In this document: one piece after another, positions 34,919 to 46,940 of the stretch
Layout of the letters: the number at the start of each line of letters is the position of its first letter
Position numbering within the stretch: position 1 is the first letter of the stretch
Assembly (NCBI GenBank): GCA_050084985.1
Contig: JBITNC010000001.1
Span: 133,672,001-133,736,000, forward strand
Length of the DNA stretch: 64,000 bases
Reading direction: 5' to 3'
Source: Nageia nagi
Lineage: Eukaryota > Pinophyta
Made by a program: the position numbers and the translations under genes
Notes under the pieces: model-generated
Database searches by the model: none
The model's input: the letters and a program-made list of their open reading frames with translations, nothing else
What the model was told of the DNA's origin: nothing

Positions 34919-37700
34919 TTGTTTATGATATTTAAAATGGTTCAAACTAGAAGTATGATCGCTAAGAAAATGCAAGAACATCCATTTGAAATGCAAGAAA
35001 TAGATTCAAACAACATGGATTTGATAGAATATTCGGTTAGGAGGCCACCTCCTTTAGATGAATCAAATTCACGGGTAGTTCGTTATGTAGGTAAAGATGG
35101 TGATTATGGTTATAATCAATCTATATCACAAAGACAAATTATAGATAATCCTATCACAAGGAATGGAATGCAAGTGTTAGATGAAGAATTAATTGAAATT
35201 CGTCATTACCTAGCTAATCATAGGGGTATTCCTAAGACATCTTTTAGTTTATCAGGAGATGTAGAAAAAATAGACCAAAAACTTGATAACCTAGAAATTG
35301 ACGAGGCTAAATCTCGGGTCAGAACCATAGCAGTACCCCAGACTGAGCCATATAAAATTAAAAATGAAAGAATCAGTAGTCAATTATCAGATGGTCGAAG
35401 AGTCAGTTCTTCAATTCAAAAGGAGGGATCTTCTTTTTCTTTTGAATTAGGAAGTAAGGAAGCATCAATAAAACAAACGAAAAAATCTTATTCCACAAAA
35501 GAAGGATCAAATAGAAGGACATCTAAGTTTAAAATAGAAGAGATACCTTCTTATGATGAACTACAAAAATGATAATTATATAAAACAATAGCTGGTAAAA
35601 GATTCACGAAAGTATATGTTGAGAATATTAAAAGGGCTGTAGACATGCAATATATCCTAGAGGAAGAAAAAAGAAAAGCCGATGAACTTATTAAATTGCA
35701 AGAACAAGAGGATAAATTAAAAGAAATGGAAGATAAATTTCTTAGAGATAAAAGAAAATTCATAGAACAAGAACAAGCAAAGAAAGAAAGAAACAAGTTC
35801 TTGGAACAAGAAAAGAAAAGACTTCATAAAGAGCATGAGATTCAACTTCGTTTACAAGAATTACAACTTAAAGAATTAGAAAATGAAAAAATAAAGAGGG
35901 AACAATATCTATGTTTGGAGAAAGAAAAACAAAGACAGTGGGATGAATATCAAAAAATAAGGAATTTGAAACCAAAAACTCCTGAAGGAAGTCAAATACA
36001 AAGATATCGAGATCCTTATTTTGATAAACAAGAGGTGCTAGATAGAGAGACAGCCATTTTATTACAAAAGGAAATGGATAAGGAATTAGAACTTCAAAAT
36101 TTATATGATAAACAAAAGTGAGATTCTATTAAAAGTTGGGTTGAACAAACCCAAAATCAAACAAGACAACCTGATTATAAGGGAAAAGATCTACATGAAA
36201 AAGGGATATCCCAAAAACCTCCTAGAATCCCTATTCCGCGATGACATTCACCTCTTAAAATATTACCTCCACCACCATTAGAAATTCCTTCTGATTATGA
36301 GTCTTACATTTCAAGATCAATTTCGAAAAAGGATCCAAATACTCGGAGACATCATAGGCACACTCAAGGTCATAGAACCGATAAAGAATTAGAAAACTTT
36401 ATGAAGGATTTTATAAATCGAGAAATGAATGTTCAAGGACTTCAAAAGTTAAATTACAAGAATATTTGCAATGAGCCTATTCATCCAAGTGTTCCAAAAA
36501 AGAAACTACCATATAGGTTTGAATTTCCTAAAATAGAGCCATTTAAAGGAAGAGAAGACCCCAAAGAACACTTGAGAAAATTTACATTTTTTATTTATCA
36601 AATAGCCAATGATGATTCATTAATGTTACGTATATTTCCTATGACACTCGCAGGCCAAGCCTTGGATTGGTATAACAGTTTACCTATGCATAGTTTATAT
36701 ATGTTTGAACAATTGGCTAATCAATTTCTTGAACATTTTAGAATCAATATTAAAGAAAAATCTTCAATTACGGATCTTATGAGATTGCAACAATTTCCTG
36801 ATGAAACCATACAAGATTATATCTCAAGATGGCGGGCTATACTCACTAGTATGCCTTATACAATACCACAAGAAGAATTGGTTAAATTATTTAGCCAAAG
36901 CTATTTAAGACCAATAGTTAGTGTTCTCCAAATTCAACAACATAAAACTTTTGAAGAAGCTATTGCTCAGGCAGTAGTTATAGAAAGAGTTAAAATTCAA
37001 GATGGAGAGCTAAAACTCAAGAAAAAAGAATACAAAAAAGGTAATCAAAATGAGAACATTAGTAAACAACCACAAAATAATCAAATAGCTACGACAGAAA
37101 ATTATGGTCCTTCTTCAAAAATAGAAGAAAGTGCTGGACCTAAACCTAAAAGAAATTTTATCCCATTATCAGAACCATTAACCGAAATACTTAAAAAATT
37201 ATGTGATAATGGTATGATTACATTACCTGATATAAGGCCTAAAAATCCTAATGCTAAAGAAGGTAAATGGTATAAGGAGAATGAATTTTGTGCTTATCAT
37301 AGACAAAAGGGACATAATACAAATAAATGTCGCACTTTACAGCATAAAATTCAAGACTTGATAGATAGTCGAAAGATAGATGTGGATAATCCTGTTGTGC
37401 CTTCAAATCAAAATTTAGGGATATATCAAAACCCCTTACCTTCACATCAGGCTAATAATGTGGCAATTATCCCAAATCAACTGAATTATGCATGGGATAA
37501 TAAGGATATACCATTTATAGGAACTATAGATGATTCAATACATATGATTGGTATAGCCACAAGAGCATAACAATATCAGAATAAACAGGATAATCCTCGA
37601 AAAAATCAATCGATATCAAACCCAATTAATATACAACCTGTACCTCCTCCACAGTAACCTAAAGTTTCAATAAAAGGTGTTCTTCAATGACAGTTAAAAA
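34919..37700 (+). pseudogene. Element 3 gag (N-terminal region, coiled coil, capsid, zinc knuckle)
   Basis: One frame from ATG 34919, broken only by stops at about 35570 (two), 36119, 36242, 37568, 37655 and 37688. In order: a polar N-terminal region (MVQTRSMIAKK); a long charged coiled coil (about 35640-36120, KRKADELIKLQEQEDKLKE style); the capsid core FPKIEPFKGREDPKEHLRKF, AGQALDWYNSLP and FPDETIQDYISRWRAI; and a zinc knuckle CAYHRQKGHNTNKC at about 37291-37332 followed by KIQDLIDSRK. This is Tat-type Gag. The coiled coil before the capsid is unusually long. Stops are CGA-to-TGA, TGG-to-TGA or CAA-to-TAA compatible. Confidence 0.88.
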
Positions 37701-38500
37701 TGTCTCCAGTAAAGATGACTTTATTTGAATTATTACAACAGTCTGAGAGTTATAGGGAAGCTATGAATCAAATTCTACAAGAAATTCAAGTGGATATTAG
37801 TAACCCTAATAACTTCATTTCAATAGTTGAAAGTTTGAGAATATCTCAACAACCTAGTATCACCTTCTACGAACAAGAAAAATTAAATAACGATGGACCA
37901 GGTGGACTTGATCCACCCTTACATATAATTGGTAAGGTAGATGGAAAATTATTTAAAAGAATTTTAATAGATGAGGGTTCAACCATAAATATAATTTCAG
38001 ACGCTGCATATAAAAAGTTGAATTTACCAGAATCAATTATCTTAGCTCCTTCTTTGCAAATTAGAGCTTTTAATGATGCAGTGTGTTCAACCTTGGGATC
38101 GATAGTGCTGCCAATTATAGTAGGTGCTAAAACCATTCAAACTTTATTACATATAATTGAAGGAAACATTATACAATATAATGTTCTTTTAGGACGTCCA
38201 TGGATTAGAGAAATGCAATGTGTTCCATCAACTTATCATGGATGTTTAAAGTACATCTACAAGGATAAAGTTCATTGTGTGTTTAAAGACCCAGATCCTT
38301 ATTCACATTGTAATTTAATTTTTGATACAAATGAAGTGACATTACCATCTCCCAATCTATCAACTATCTTAATGAACAAAAATATGAATCAATCTAAAGT
38401 TATAAAAGTAAAAAATGATATAGTTATACAAGATAAACATACTTGGGAAAAAGTTGCTAAAAATTTAGATGAAAAGCATGGAGCGTCTTCATCAAAATAA
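37700..38500 (+). pseudogene. Element 3 protease
   Basis: Same frame as gag. FKRILIDEGSTINIISDAAYKKL at about 37951-38019 is the retropepsin active-site region of Tat elements (usually LIDGGS or LIDSGS; here D-E-G-S). IQYNVLLGRPWIREMQCVPS at about 38172-38231 is the diagnostic closing segment. The frame is open from 37700 to a TAA at 38498. It would process Gag-Pol. Confidence 0.85.
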
Positions 38501-38557
38501 GTAAATACTACATATAATAATAACTCATCCAATGTATATCTAGTAAAGATTAAATTA

Positions 38558-39475
38558 ATGGATTTAGGGATGGAAGAATATGATGTAGATGATGTAGTAT
38601 TTAGTATACCTTCATCACAAGAAATGGGAAGATTATCTGAATCACCTAGTGTGATTGGACAAATAGTGCCTTTAGGAGAAATACCTAATCAAACAATGTT
38701 TGTTTATGCGGGAATAGTAGATCCTATATCAACAATACCCAATCAAATATATGAAGGATATTTCAATAATGATATGAAATTTTTATCACCATGTTCAAGA
38801 ACATTTGTCTTAAACTATTTTAATAAATGTAATTGGCAAGGACGAGGATTGGGTCGATATGAACAAGGTCCCCGAGAAATAATTGAATTACAATACCAAG
38901 ATCCCACTGATAAAAGTGGATTAGGTTATAAGAATGGATATAAAAATCTTGATAAATTAGGAAATTTAGAAGAAGAAAATTTGGATTATAACGAAGAAAT
39001 CTTAGAGAAAAAATCTATAATACAAGAAGTTGTTGATATAAGTGAAGGACAATTAAGTGAAATGGATGTCTTAGAAGGTGTCGAAAGGCTCTTTATTAAT
39101 AATATTGAGCCACTCTGGAGTCATTTGGGTTTACCAAGACATATACAAGAAAAAATAAATAAAAATGTCGAATCATCAATCGTTCCATATGCATATACAC
39201 CATCGGTAAATATGGTTACAATAAAAGAAAATGATATTGAAGATCAAAATAATGAACAAATAGATGAAGTTAATGAAAATCAAAATTTAATCAAAATAAT
39301 AGCCAATGCTTCTACAGATGAAATGATTACTGATTTCTCTCTTATATCATCTAATCCTTTGGTACATGAATTCAAAAATGTAGATCACATACTTGGTTCC
39401 TATGAAAGTCAAGTATGCACGAATGAACAAACTCAAGAGTACGATGAAGAATATAATATTAATGACAATGGCTAG
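38558..39475 (+). pseudogene. Element 3 linker with G-patch-like segment
   Basis: Open for 305 codons between protease and RT, in the gag-pol frame. At about 38813-38940 it reads NYFNKCNWQGRGLGRYEQG and later DKSGLGYKNG, two glycine-rich blocks of the type G-x-G-L-G that resemble a G-patch, an RNA-interacting motif also attached to protease in some retroviruses. The rest is acidic and of low complexity (39230-39470). Whether it is released as a separate protein is unknown. A single TAG at 39473 and a TGA at 39634 separate it from the RT. Confidence 0.65.
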
Positions 39476-39599
39476 ATACCAGTACCAAATCAATTAGAAG
39501 AAGGGTCGCATATGCTTACTGAAAAGGTTTTAGAAATAAATATTAGTAATGATCCTCAAAATCCTAAAATTATTCAATTAGGAGAAAACCTCACGGAAA

Positions 39600-40620
39600 A
39601 TGAACAAGAAAAAATTATAACCTTACTAAAAGAATGAGAAAAGGTATTTGCATGGTCATATGCAGACATGCCTGGGATAGATCCTAAATTAGTAGTACAT
39701 AATTTAGCATTAAAGCCTAATGCTAAACCCGTTAAACAAAAATTACGTAAGATGCATCCTACTATAGCATTAATGGTAAAAGAAGAACTCCAAAAATTAT
39801 TAGAAGCCAAATTTATACAACCCATAGATTATTCAGATTGGATATCTAATATGGTACCTGTGAAAAAACCAAGTGGAAAAATAAGAATATGCATAGAATT
39901 TCGTGATCTTAACAAAGCTTGTCCTAAAGATGATTTCCCACTACCTAGCATTGACAATCTGGTAGATTCAACAGCAGGACATGATATGTTATCATTGATG
40001 GACGGGTTTTCTGGTTATAATCAAATAAAAATAGCTATTGAAGATCAACATAAAATGGCTTTTATAACTCCTTACGGTACCTTTTTATAAAGTTATACCT
40101 TTTGGATTGAAAAATGCCAGGGCAACTTATCAAAGAGCTATGACTTATATATTCCATGACTATATGCACGACATAGTAGAAGATTATGTCGATGATTTGT
40201 TGGTTAGATCTAAATATCGAGTAGATCATGGAAAAGATCTAATTAAAGTCTTAGATAGATTGTTAGAACATAAAGTAAGGTTAAATCCAAAAAAATGCAT
40301 TTTTGGTGTAACTTCAGGAAAATTATTAGGATTTATTGTGTCTCGACGAGGAATTGAAATAGATCCTAGTAAAGTGAAGGCAGTAGTAGATATGCCACCT
40401 CCTACAAATCTAAAACAATTACAAAGTTTACAAGGTAAGTTACAAGCCATTAGAAGGTTTATAGCTCAACTTTCTGATAAATGTAAACCATTTACAAAAT
40501 TATTAAAAAAGGGGATAGAATATCATTGGGGCAAAGAGCAACAAGATGCATTCGATGAAATTAAAAGATATTTATTATCTCCTCCTGTCTTAAGTCCACC
40601 AAGAAAAGATGTACCCTTTT
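39600..40620 (+). pseudogene. Element 3 reverse transcriptase
   Basis: VFAWSYADMPGIDP opens the domain. RKMHPTIALMVKEELQKLLE, PVKKPSGKIRICIEFRDLNK, PSIDNLVDSTAGHDMLSLMD and IPFGLKNARATYQRAM follow, with catalytic YVDD at 40185-40196. A 2-base deletion in the T run at about 40080-40085 shifts the frame just after ITPYGTF; reading resumes at YKVIPFG. Thumb blocks GFIVSRRGIEIDPSKVKAV and LQGKLQAIRRFI are intact. Apart from the deletion and the stop at 39634, the sequence looks functional. Confidence 0.92.
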
Positions 40621-40990
40621 TGTTATATATTTCAGCTACTGAAACTACCTTAGGGACAATGCTTGCTCAAAAGAATGAACACAATAAAGAGCAAGCTATA
40701 TATTATTTGAGTAGAACCCTAGTGAGCTACGAGATTAAGTATATATATTTGGAAAAATTATGTCTAGCTATCATTTTTGCTACTAAAAAACTTCGACACT
40801 ATATGCTTAATCATACAACATATGTCATTTCTAAAGTAGATCCATTGAAATATATGACGAATAAAACTTATCAAAATTCAAGAACTATAAAGTGGATAAT
40901 GCACTTAACTGAATTTGATTTACATTTTATTGGACAAAAGTCAATAAAAGGATAAGTAATTGCTGATTATCTCACTGAGGCCCCATTGCA
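40621..40990 (+). pseudogene. Element 3 conventional RNase H
   Basis: FLLYISATETTLGTMLAQKN, AIYYLSRTLVSYEIKYIYLEK and CLAIIFATKKLRHYMLNH represent the gypsy RNase H. The first catalytic Asp is replaced by Ser (ISATE), as commonly seen in Tat elements that have gained a second RNase H. A TAA at 40953 sits in the KG-QVIADYL link and fits a CAA-to-TAA change. Confidence 0.85.
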
Positions 40991-41660
40991 AGATGATAAA
41001 CCACTTATCGTTGAATTACCCGATGATGGAGTGTTTCAATTAGATGAAATTGAAATACTTGTAGAACCTGAAAATGATTGGGATATGACAATACACTTTG
41101 ATGGTTCTCAATGTGAACAAGGTGGTGGAGCAGGTGTCCTATTCATAACACCGCAAGGTATCCCTATACCTTATTCATTTAAACTAAAATTCCCTTGTAC
41201 TAATAATAATGCGGAATATGAAGCTTTGATATTAGCATTAAAAATTGCTATTAAATTAAAACTTAAAAGAATAAAGCTCATTGGAGATTCTTTACTTATC
41301 GTAAATCAAGTGAAAGAAATTTATCAATGTAAAGAGCTGTTACTTCAAAAGTATAAAGCGTTAGTCGAAAAATTATTAAAATCTTTTGACCAATTTAGTA
41401 TAGAAGTAGCACCAAGATCATCTAATAGATTTGCAGATGCTATGGCTTCTATTGGATCTCTTATCCCAGAGGATCCTAAAAAATCTTCAATTCAAGTTGA
41501 GATAATTCAATTATCTCAATCATCGTTACAACAGGAAGATGAAGAAAAAAGTGTATTAAATATTGACATAAATGATAAAGATAATTGGTACAAAGAATTG
41601 ATAGACTTTTTAAAATTTGGAAATTTTCTTGCAAACCTTAATAAATCAGCACGATGAGCT
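40991..41660 (+). pseudogene. Element 3 second (Tat-type) RNase H
   Basis: MTIHFDGSQCEQGGGAGVLF (Asp), NNNAEYEALILALKIA (Glu), IGDSLLIVNQV (Asp) and NRFADAMASIGSLI (Asp) give the complete D-E-D-D set. The domain lies between the gypsy RNase H and integrase, the usual position in the Tat group. It is open except for a TGA at 41655. Confidence 0.92.
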
Positions 41661-42845
41661 TTTAAAATTAGAGCAACTAAATATTGTTTGTTAGGGGACA
41701 TTTTACATCGATGAAATTTTAATGGTATTTTACTTAGATGTCTTGAATGGAATGATGTTAAAAAGGCTATATCTTCTACCCATGATGGAACATGTGGAGG
41801 ACATTTTAATGGTGTTGCAATTGTAAAATGATTAATACGAATGGGGTATTATTGGCCAACTATGGAAAAAGATTGTTGTGAATATGTTAAAAAATGTTTT
41901 AAATGTCAACAATACGCTCATTTATTTTCACAACCATCTCAAGAACTGCATCCTATACAATCACTTTGGCCATTCTCTAAATGGGTATTAGATTTAATAG
42001 GACAAATTACACCTACCTCTTCTGGTGGACATAAGTTCATAATTACAGCGACTGAATATTTTACCAAATGGGTAGAGGCTATTCCCATGACTTCCACTGT
42101 TGGCTCACGAATCGTGAATTTTATAGAAAATTATATTATATGTAGATTTGGTGTGCCAAATCAATTAATTATGGATAATGGAAAAATTTTTAAAAATAAG
42201 GATGTAAAACAAATATGTGATAAGTATAAGATTAAACAAAGTTTTTCCACTCCTTATTATCCATAAGGCAATGGACAGGCAGAGGCTACTAATAAAACTA
42301 TTCGAAACATCTTAGCAAAAATAGTAAATGATTCTCATAGAGATTGGCATATTCAAATACCAAAAGCCTTATGAGCTTATCGTACCAATGTACGCACTCC
42401 TATTGGGGCAACACCACTCTCTTTAGTGTACGGAACAGAAGCTATCCTACCTATAGAACTTGAGATACCATCCCTTAGAGTAAATCTGAGTGAGCAAAAT
42501 TCTGATGAAGAAACAAGACAGACTCGCTTAGATCAATTATTACTTTTAGATGAAAAATGTATTAATGCTTTAGAGCATATGCGTGTTTATCAGAAAAGGA
42601 TAAAATGAGCTTTTGATAAAAGGGCTCTAATTCGTGAATTCGAAATAGGTGATTTGGTTTTAAAAGAAAATCAACAAACTTCACGAATAGAACGACAGCT
42701 TAGAGATAAGTTTGCTCCAAATTGGTTAGGACCATATATCATTAAGAAAAAATTTGGTAGAGGAACTTATCATTTATCAGATTTAGAAGGAAATAAAGAG
42801 CATGAACCTATAAATATCATGCATCTTCGACCCTTCTATACATAA
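41661..42845 (+). pseudogene. Element 3 integrase
   Basis: Zinc region HDGTCGGHFNG and CFKCQQYAH; core WVLDLIGQITP (Asp), FTKWVEAIPM, IMDNGKIFKN (Asp) and GNGQAEATNKTI (Glu); then TPIGATPLSLVYGTEAILPIE and the C-terminal PNWLGPYIIKKKF-HLSDLEG segment that ends RPFY and a stop at 42845. In-frame stops at 41713, 41829, 42264, 42372 and 42606 each sit where Arg, Gln or Trp is expected, that is, they fit CGA, CAA or TGG mutated by one transition. All catalytic residues remain. Confidence 0.92.
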
Positions 42846-42956
42846 AAAAAAAACAAAATGTGTGTGTACATTAGCTTTCTTTCATTTTAATGTTAAATTA
42901 ATAAATAAATAAAAGTATTAATATTTGTCAAATGTTAATGATTAAAAATAGAAAGG

Positions 42957-44156
42957 ATGAATCTGGCAAAGGAATCTGCTGAAGGTAGCATAATGCCACC
43001 ATAAGTACGATTTCCACCACCAAGATATCTAGGTGATTTCGTGTTAACATATTTATGACATAGATTTGATCTTAATCTTTTAAACTATTTACAATTGACT
43101 ATTGATGAACAATATGAAAGAACATTTAATATGTTTTGTGCTAGGAATAATGATTAGGGAGTCATTTTGTGTGGATACGAAGTAAGCATTATTTTAGATC
43201 CACCAATCTATTTCACCCATATGGAAAGAATATCACAAAGAATAATGGCTTTCTACCTACAATGGCCTTATGGAATACCAAAGATTGTCATAAATTGTCA
43301 ATTAACTGAGTATTCACTCCTTTTAGCTAGGCTGAAATATGTTGAGCAATTAACCAAAAGCCTAGAATGGATGGATGAAATCCTACATTATTTACCTCAT
43401 AAAAGGGTGATTTATGATTTTTCAAATACTTTTGTGGCTTGTCCTCCTAGAACGTCACAACAACAATATTATAGGCAAATTCACAGATGTTCTCGCATGC
43501 AAATGCGACACATAATTTGGGAATGAAAGTTAGCGAAAAGGCAAGCTTTGCGTATTATTGAACTTAAAATGATAAGTCAAATAAAGGTTAGAAATGAGAT
43601 CATCAAAAGATTGTCAAAAGAACGTAGAGTATGGAATAATGGAAGTTATCTTCCAGGGTTCGAAAATAGGTATGACAAAGATATCTTCATGAAAGTTATT
43701 CGTAACACTCCCAATCCTTTGTACTCAAATGTTTTTTCCATGCCTATAGAAATACAACAAAAATTGGCCTTGACATTCTATGATACATGCGAATCTTACA
43801 GTTGGGATGTCAAAATAAATGGGTATCAAGTTATCGTTTGTATCAATGCCTTTGAGTTATGGTGTTCTCCCAAATCAGAATATGATTTAATGATATATTT
43901 CTATCTTCTGTGGCCTATAGAAAAGCCCAAAATAATGGTCGATTGTACTCACAACCAGACTTTAAGATATCGAGAACAACTCATTTCAATCACACAAACC
44001 GTGACATCTAAACACTTAGATTATTGTGTTCCAGAAATTTATCATAATCAAGTGGTATTAGATTTTAGTTTTTTATTTAGTTCAACACATTGTTCATTTA
44101 ATCCTTATGCAGTTCAAACTCGATTTGAACGCATCACGAATAGATTCCCTAGATAA
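42957..44156 (+). pseudogene. Element 3 extra ORF after pol: 400 codons with internal duplication
   Basis: A single frame from ATG 42957 to the TAA at 44154-44156, interrupted only by four stops (about 43002 TAA, 43056 TGA, 43155 TAG, 43524 TGA), each explainable by one transition. Absence of frameshifts over 1.2 kb argues that it was a real gene until recently. Its two halves resemble each other. Both contain G-Y-(E/Q)-V, then Y-L-x-W-P...(P)-K-I-x-V-x-C, and later a (V)-(I/L)-x-D-F-S-x-x-F strand (first half about 43100-43500, second about 43740-44140). No signal peptide, membrane helix or known family is evident to me. Position is that of env or other Tat additional ORFs. Not recognised. 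Confidence 0.75.
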
Positions 44157-44320
44157 AATGACAAAATCCTAAAAATAGAAAAATCATAAAATCCTAAAAA
44201 ATTTGAAAAATCATAAAATCCTAAAAATAGAAAAATCATAAAATCCTAAAAAAATAGAAAAATCATAAAACCCTAAAAATTTGAAAAATCATAAAACACA
44301 TAAAAATTATAAAATTAAAA
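44157..44320. repeat. Minisatellite after the extra ORF, element 3
   Basis: About five tandem units of an A-rich 28-32 base word, aaatcctaaaaatagaaa followed by aatcataa, sometimes with atttg in place of atag. Confidence 0.85.
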
Positions 44321-45173
44321 AATATACCTAGATGGGAACATCTAGAGGTCACTTGGCAATTGGGTGCCCTACCCTTGTATGATGGAAATATATGTTGCAT
44401 GTCATCGTAACAGTGATTATCCAGTAAATGTGTAATGTATGAAAAGGTTATCTTAGAATAATCTCCTTGTTATCACTACATTCACTTTATCCTTTCTTTC
44501 ATAAAGAAATGACACACCCTAGATGATAGAAAAACATAAAATTTGTATGTTTGAAGAAAAATCAAAAACTCCAAACACTTAATACATTAAGGAATTCTAA
44601 GAGAATTTGAATGAAATTATTTTAGAAACATTAAGAGTGAAAAATCACATATCTATCCTATTATTCGTTTCATCCCGAACCCAAGAATCATTTGGTAAAA
44701 AAAAAAAAAAAAAATGATAAAAAAAAAATTATTACATAATATCAATGATTCTTGGGTGATTACAATATCCTCTACCGGGGCTATGGACGCCTAACTGGCA
44801 GTAGAGCAAGGTTGTAGCGGGATCAAGGTGGTTAAGCAACTTTCTATGGACCTCTATATGTTCCATATGGATAGATTAGCTCATTAATGTTTCTGAGATA
44901 ATTCCATGTCAAATGATCTAAGAAGGGAAAAGAATGTCACTACACACACGGAGTTTTAGGTTTTTTATCAACATATAATAATATTGTTTGATATCATCTT
45001 AGGTTGTTAAATCTTGAAATAAAGAAAGATAAGGTAGATGTTATAATAACTTGGTTATTAATTCAAAGGTCACTTAATCCTTTTGTTATAATGAATATCC
45101 TTCATATTATATAATTTGTTGGTGTTTAGGATCACTCGTTTCATTTTGTTAAACCCATTTTTTACTATTATAT
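44321..45173 (+). other. 3' untranslated region of element 3, unrecognised
   Basis: No coding signal seen. It includes a long A run with a single T (44697-44728). Confidence 0.4.
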
Positions 45174-45640
45174 CCTACCTTTGAACATTATTAAAATTCG
45201 CTTTTCTTTGGGAAAGATAAGAATGATTAGTTATTATTCTCTTGACCAAGATAAAGTTAATGTTTATATACATCCTACCTTTGAACATTATTAAAATATG
45301 CTTTTCTTTGGTAAGGATAAGAATGATTAGGTATTATTCTCCTGACCAAGATAAAGTTAATGTTCATACACATCCCTAAAGTCACCATTGTGTTGTGTTA
45401 AGCCATGTTTTACTATATACCTATTACCTTTGAATATTATTAAAATTTGCTTTTCTTTGGTAAGGATAAGAATGATTATTTATTGTTCTCCTAACCAAGA
45501 TAAAGTTAATGTTCATATGCATCCATACGTCATTAGTCTCTATTACCTTTGAACATTATTAAAATTTGCTTTTCTTTAGAAAGGATAAGAATGATTAGTT
45601 ATTATTCTCCTGACCAAGATAAAGTTAATGTTCATAACAT
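45174..45640. repeat. Four-copy tandem repeat of about 100 bases, element 3
   Basis: Units opening acctttgaacattattaaaa and closing with accaagataaagttaatgtt begin near 45177, 45277, 45427 and 45546. Spacing is irregular because some copies carry extra sequence between units. Function unknown. Confidence 0.85.
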
Positions 45641-46423
45641 CCATAAAGAATTAGTTTACCATGTCAAGTGGTTTATTATAAAAATTGCCAAGTGCGGAAA
45701 ATGATGCATCTGATTCCGCAAAAATTTAATAAAAATATGTCCTTAAATAATCTTAAAATCTAGAAGATTTAATATTTGAAAATAATGATTCTTAATTAAC
45801 TAAGTTAATATACATATTTTAGATATTTTAAATAATATCTAAAGTTAATATAAAAATTTAAATTCATTTTTTAAATGATGTACTAAAAGATTTATTAAGT
45901 TATCATTAGAAACTAGGATATTAATGATTAGTTATCAAATCTAAATCATGTTTGCATACATCACACAGAACCATTGTCATCATTTATAAAATATGTTATT
46001 AATTATTAAATTAATTAATAGGTTAATTAGCCGCAATTTATAATCAATCAATTATTTAAACAAATTATGATTTTTCATGTTATCAAGTATCCTCATATAA
46101 CTCACAATTATATCTAGGCATCATACATTCTGAAAGTTACATCTATCATCAACTTCTATTCATCATCAAGTAATAAAAAAATAATTATGTTTTCTACATA
46201 ATATCACATTATACCTATTTCCATCATAAATCTATATAGAAAATGTAAGATCATACATCAAGAATCATAGAAATACTATAACATACCATCAGTCAATCCA
46301 TCACACAATAAAAATAATCTAAATAGTACATCAAGGAAATATAACACCATAATCATCATATCAAAATGAGCCATAATACCAATAAATAAAAGTACATCAT
46401 ATATATATCATCAAAATGTAATA
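45641..46423 (+). other. 3' untranslated region of element 3, AT-rich
   Basis: AT-rich with repeated words such as catcatcaa and atcatata. No ORF or domain seen. Confidence 0.4.
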
Positions 46424-46940
46424 TCAATGTCCTCCAGTAGATACAACATCATCATGAAGATCACCAGGATGCTCTGAAGAACCCTCATCCCTAGTAATAG
46501 ATCTCAAGCCTATAGCATATGTCCGAGGAGATACACCCCTAACAGTAGACTGAGATCGAGAAACCAGGTAGCCAGGAAACTAGGTAGCCAAAGCTCCATA
46601 GCCCTGTGATAATAATTTCGCTCTCTCAACTAATCTGCATGCTCATCTACAGAAGGAATGGGAGTACTAACACCCGAATCTGCAACCCCACCAGAAAACT
46701 CAGCAATACGAGCATTGGCATCCATCAGATATCAGCAAAGTGTATCTCGCTCAGATCTATATCTCACGTGAGCACTGTTAAAATGTCTGAAAGCTATCAT
46801 CTCAGTCCTCAGGGACACAATATCTCCTCTCAAACTAGCCAACTCTAAAGTAGAAGCATCCTGAAGGGTGTGAAGCGGAATAGCAAATGACAAGTAAAAG
46901 TCAAAATGAAAATTATTTTGTTTTAAAAAACCCTCGCATC
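46424..46940 (-). pseudogene. Antisense ORF near the 3' end of element 3
   Basis: Base composition changes sharply here to a GC-richer block. The minus strand reads a coding-like peptide: SFAIPLHTLQDASTLELASL, RGDIVSLRTEMIAFRH, YRSERDTLC, MDANARIAEFSGGV, then after a frame change VSRSQSTVRGVSPRT and a C-terminal EGSSEHPGDLHDDVVSTGGH with TGA at 46424-46426. Two in-frame stops and one shift are present. The heptad-like middle and polar tail resemble the C-terminal part of ORFs that run antisense in some Tat-lineage elements. The amino-terminal part is missing or unrecognised. Confidence 0.55.

Noticed and set aside
34919-42845. Element 3 as an active autonomous element
   Set aside because: LTRs are similar and catalytic residues are mostly intact, but about 17 stops and a frameshift rule out this copy.
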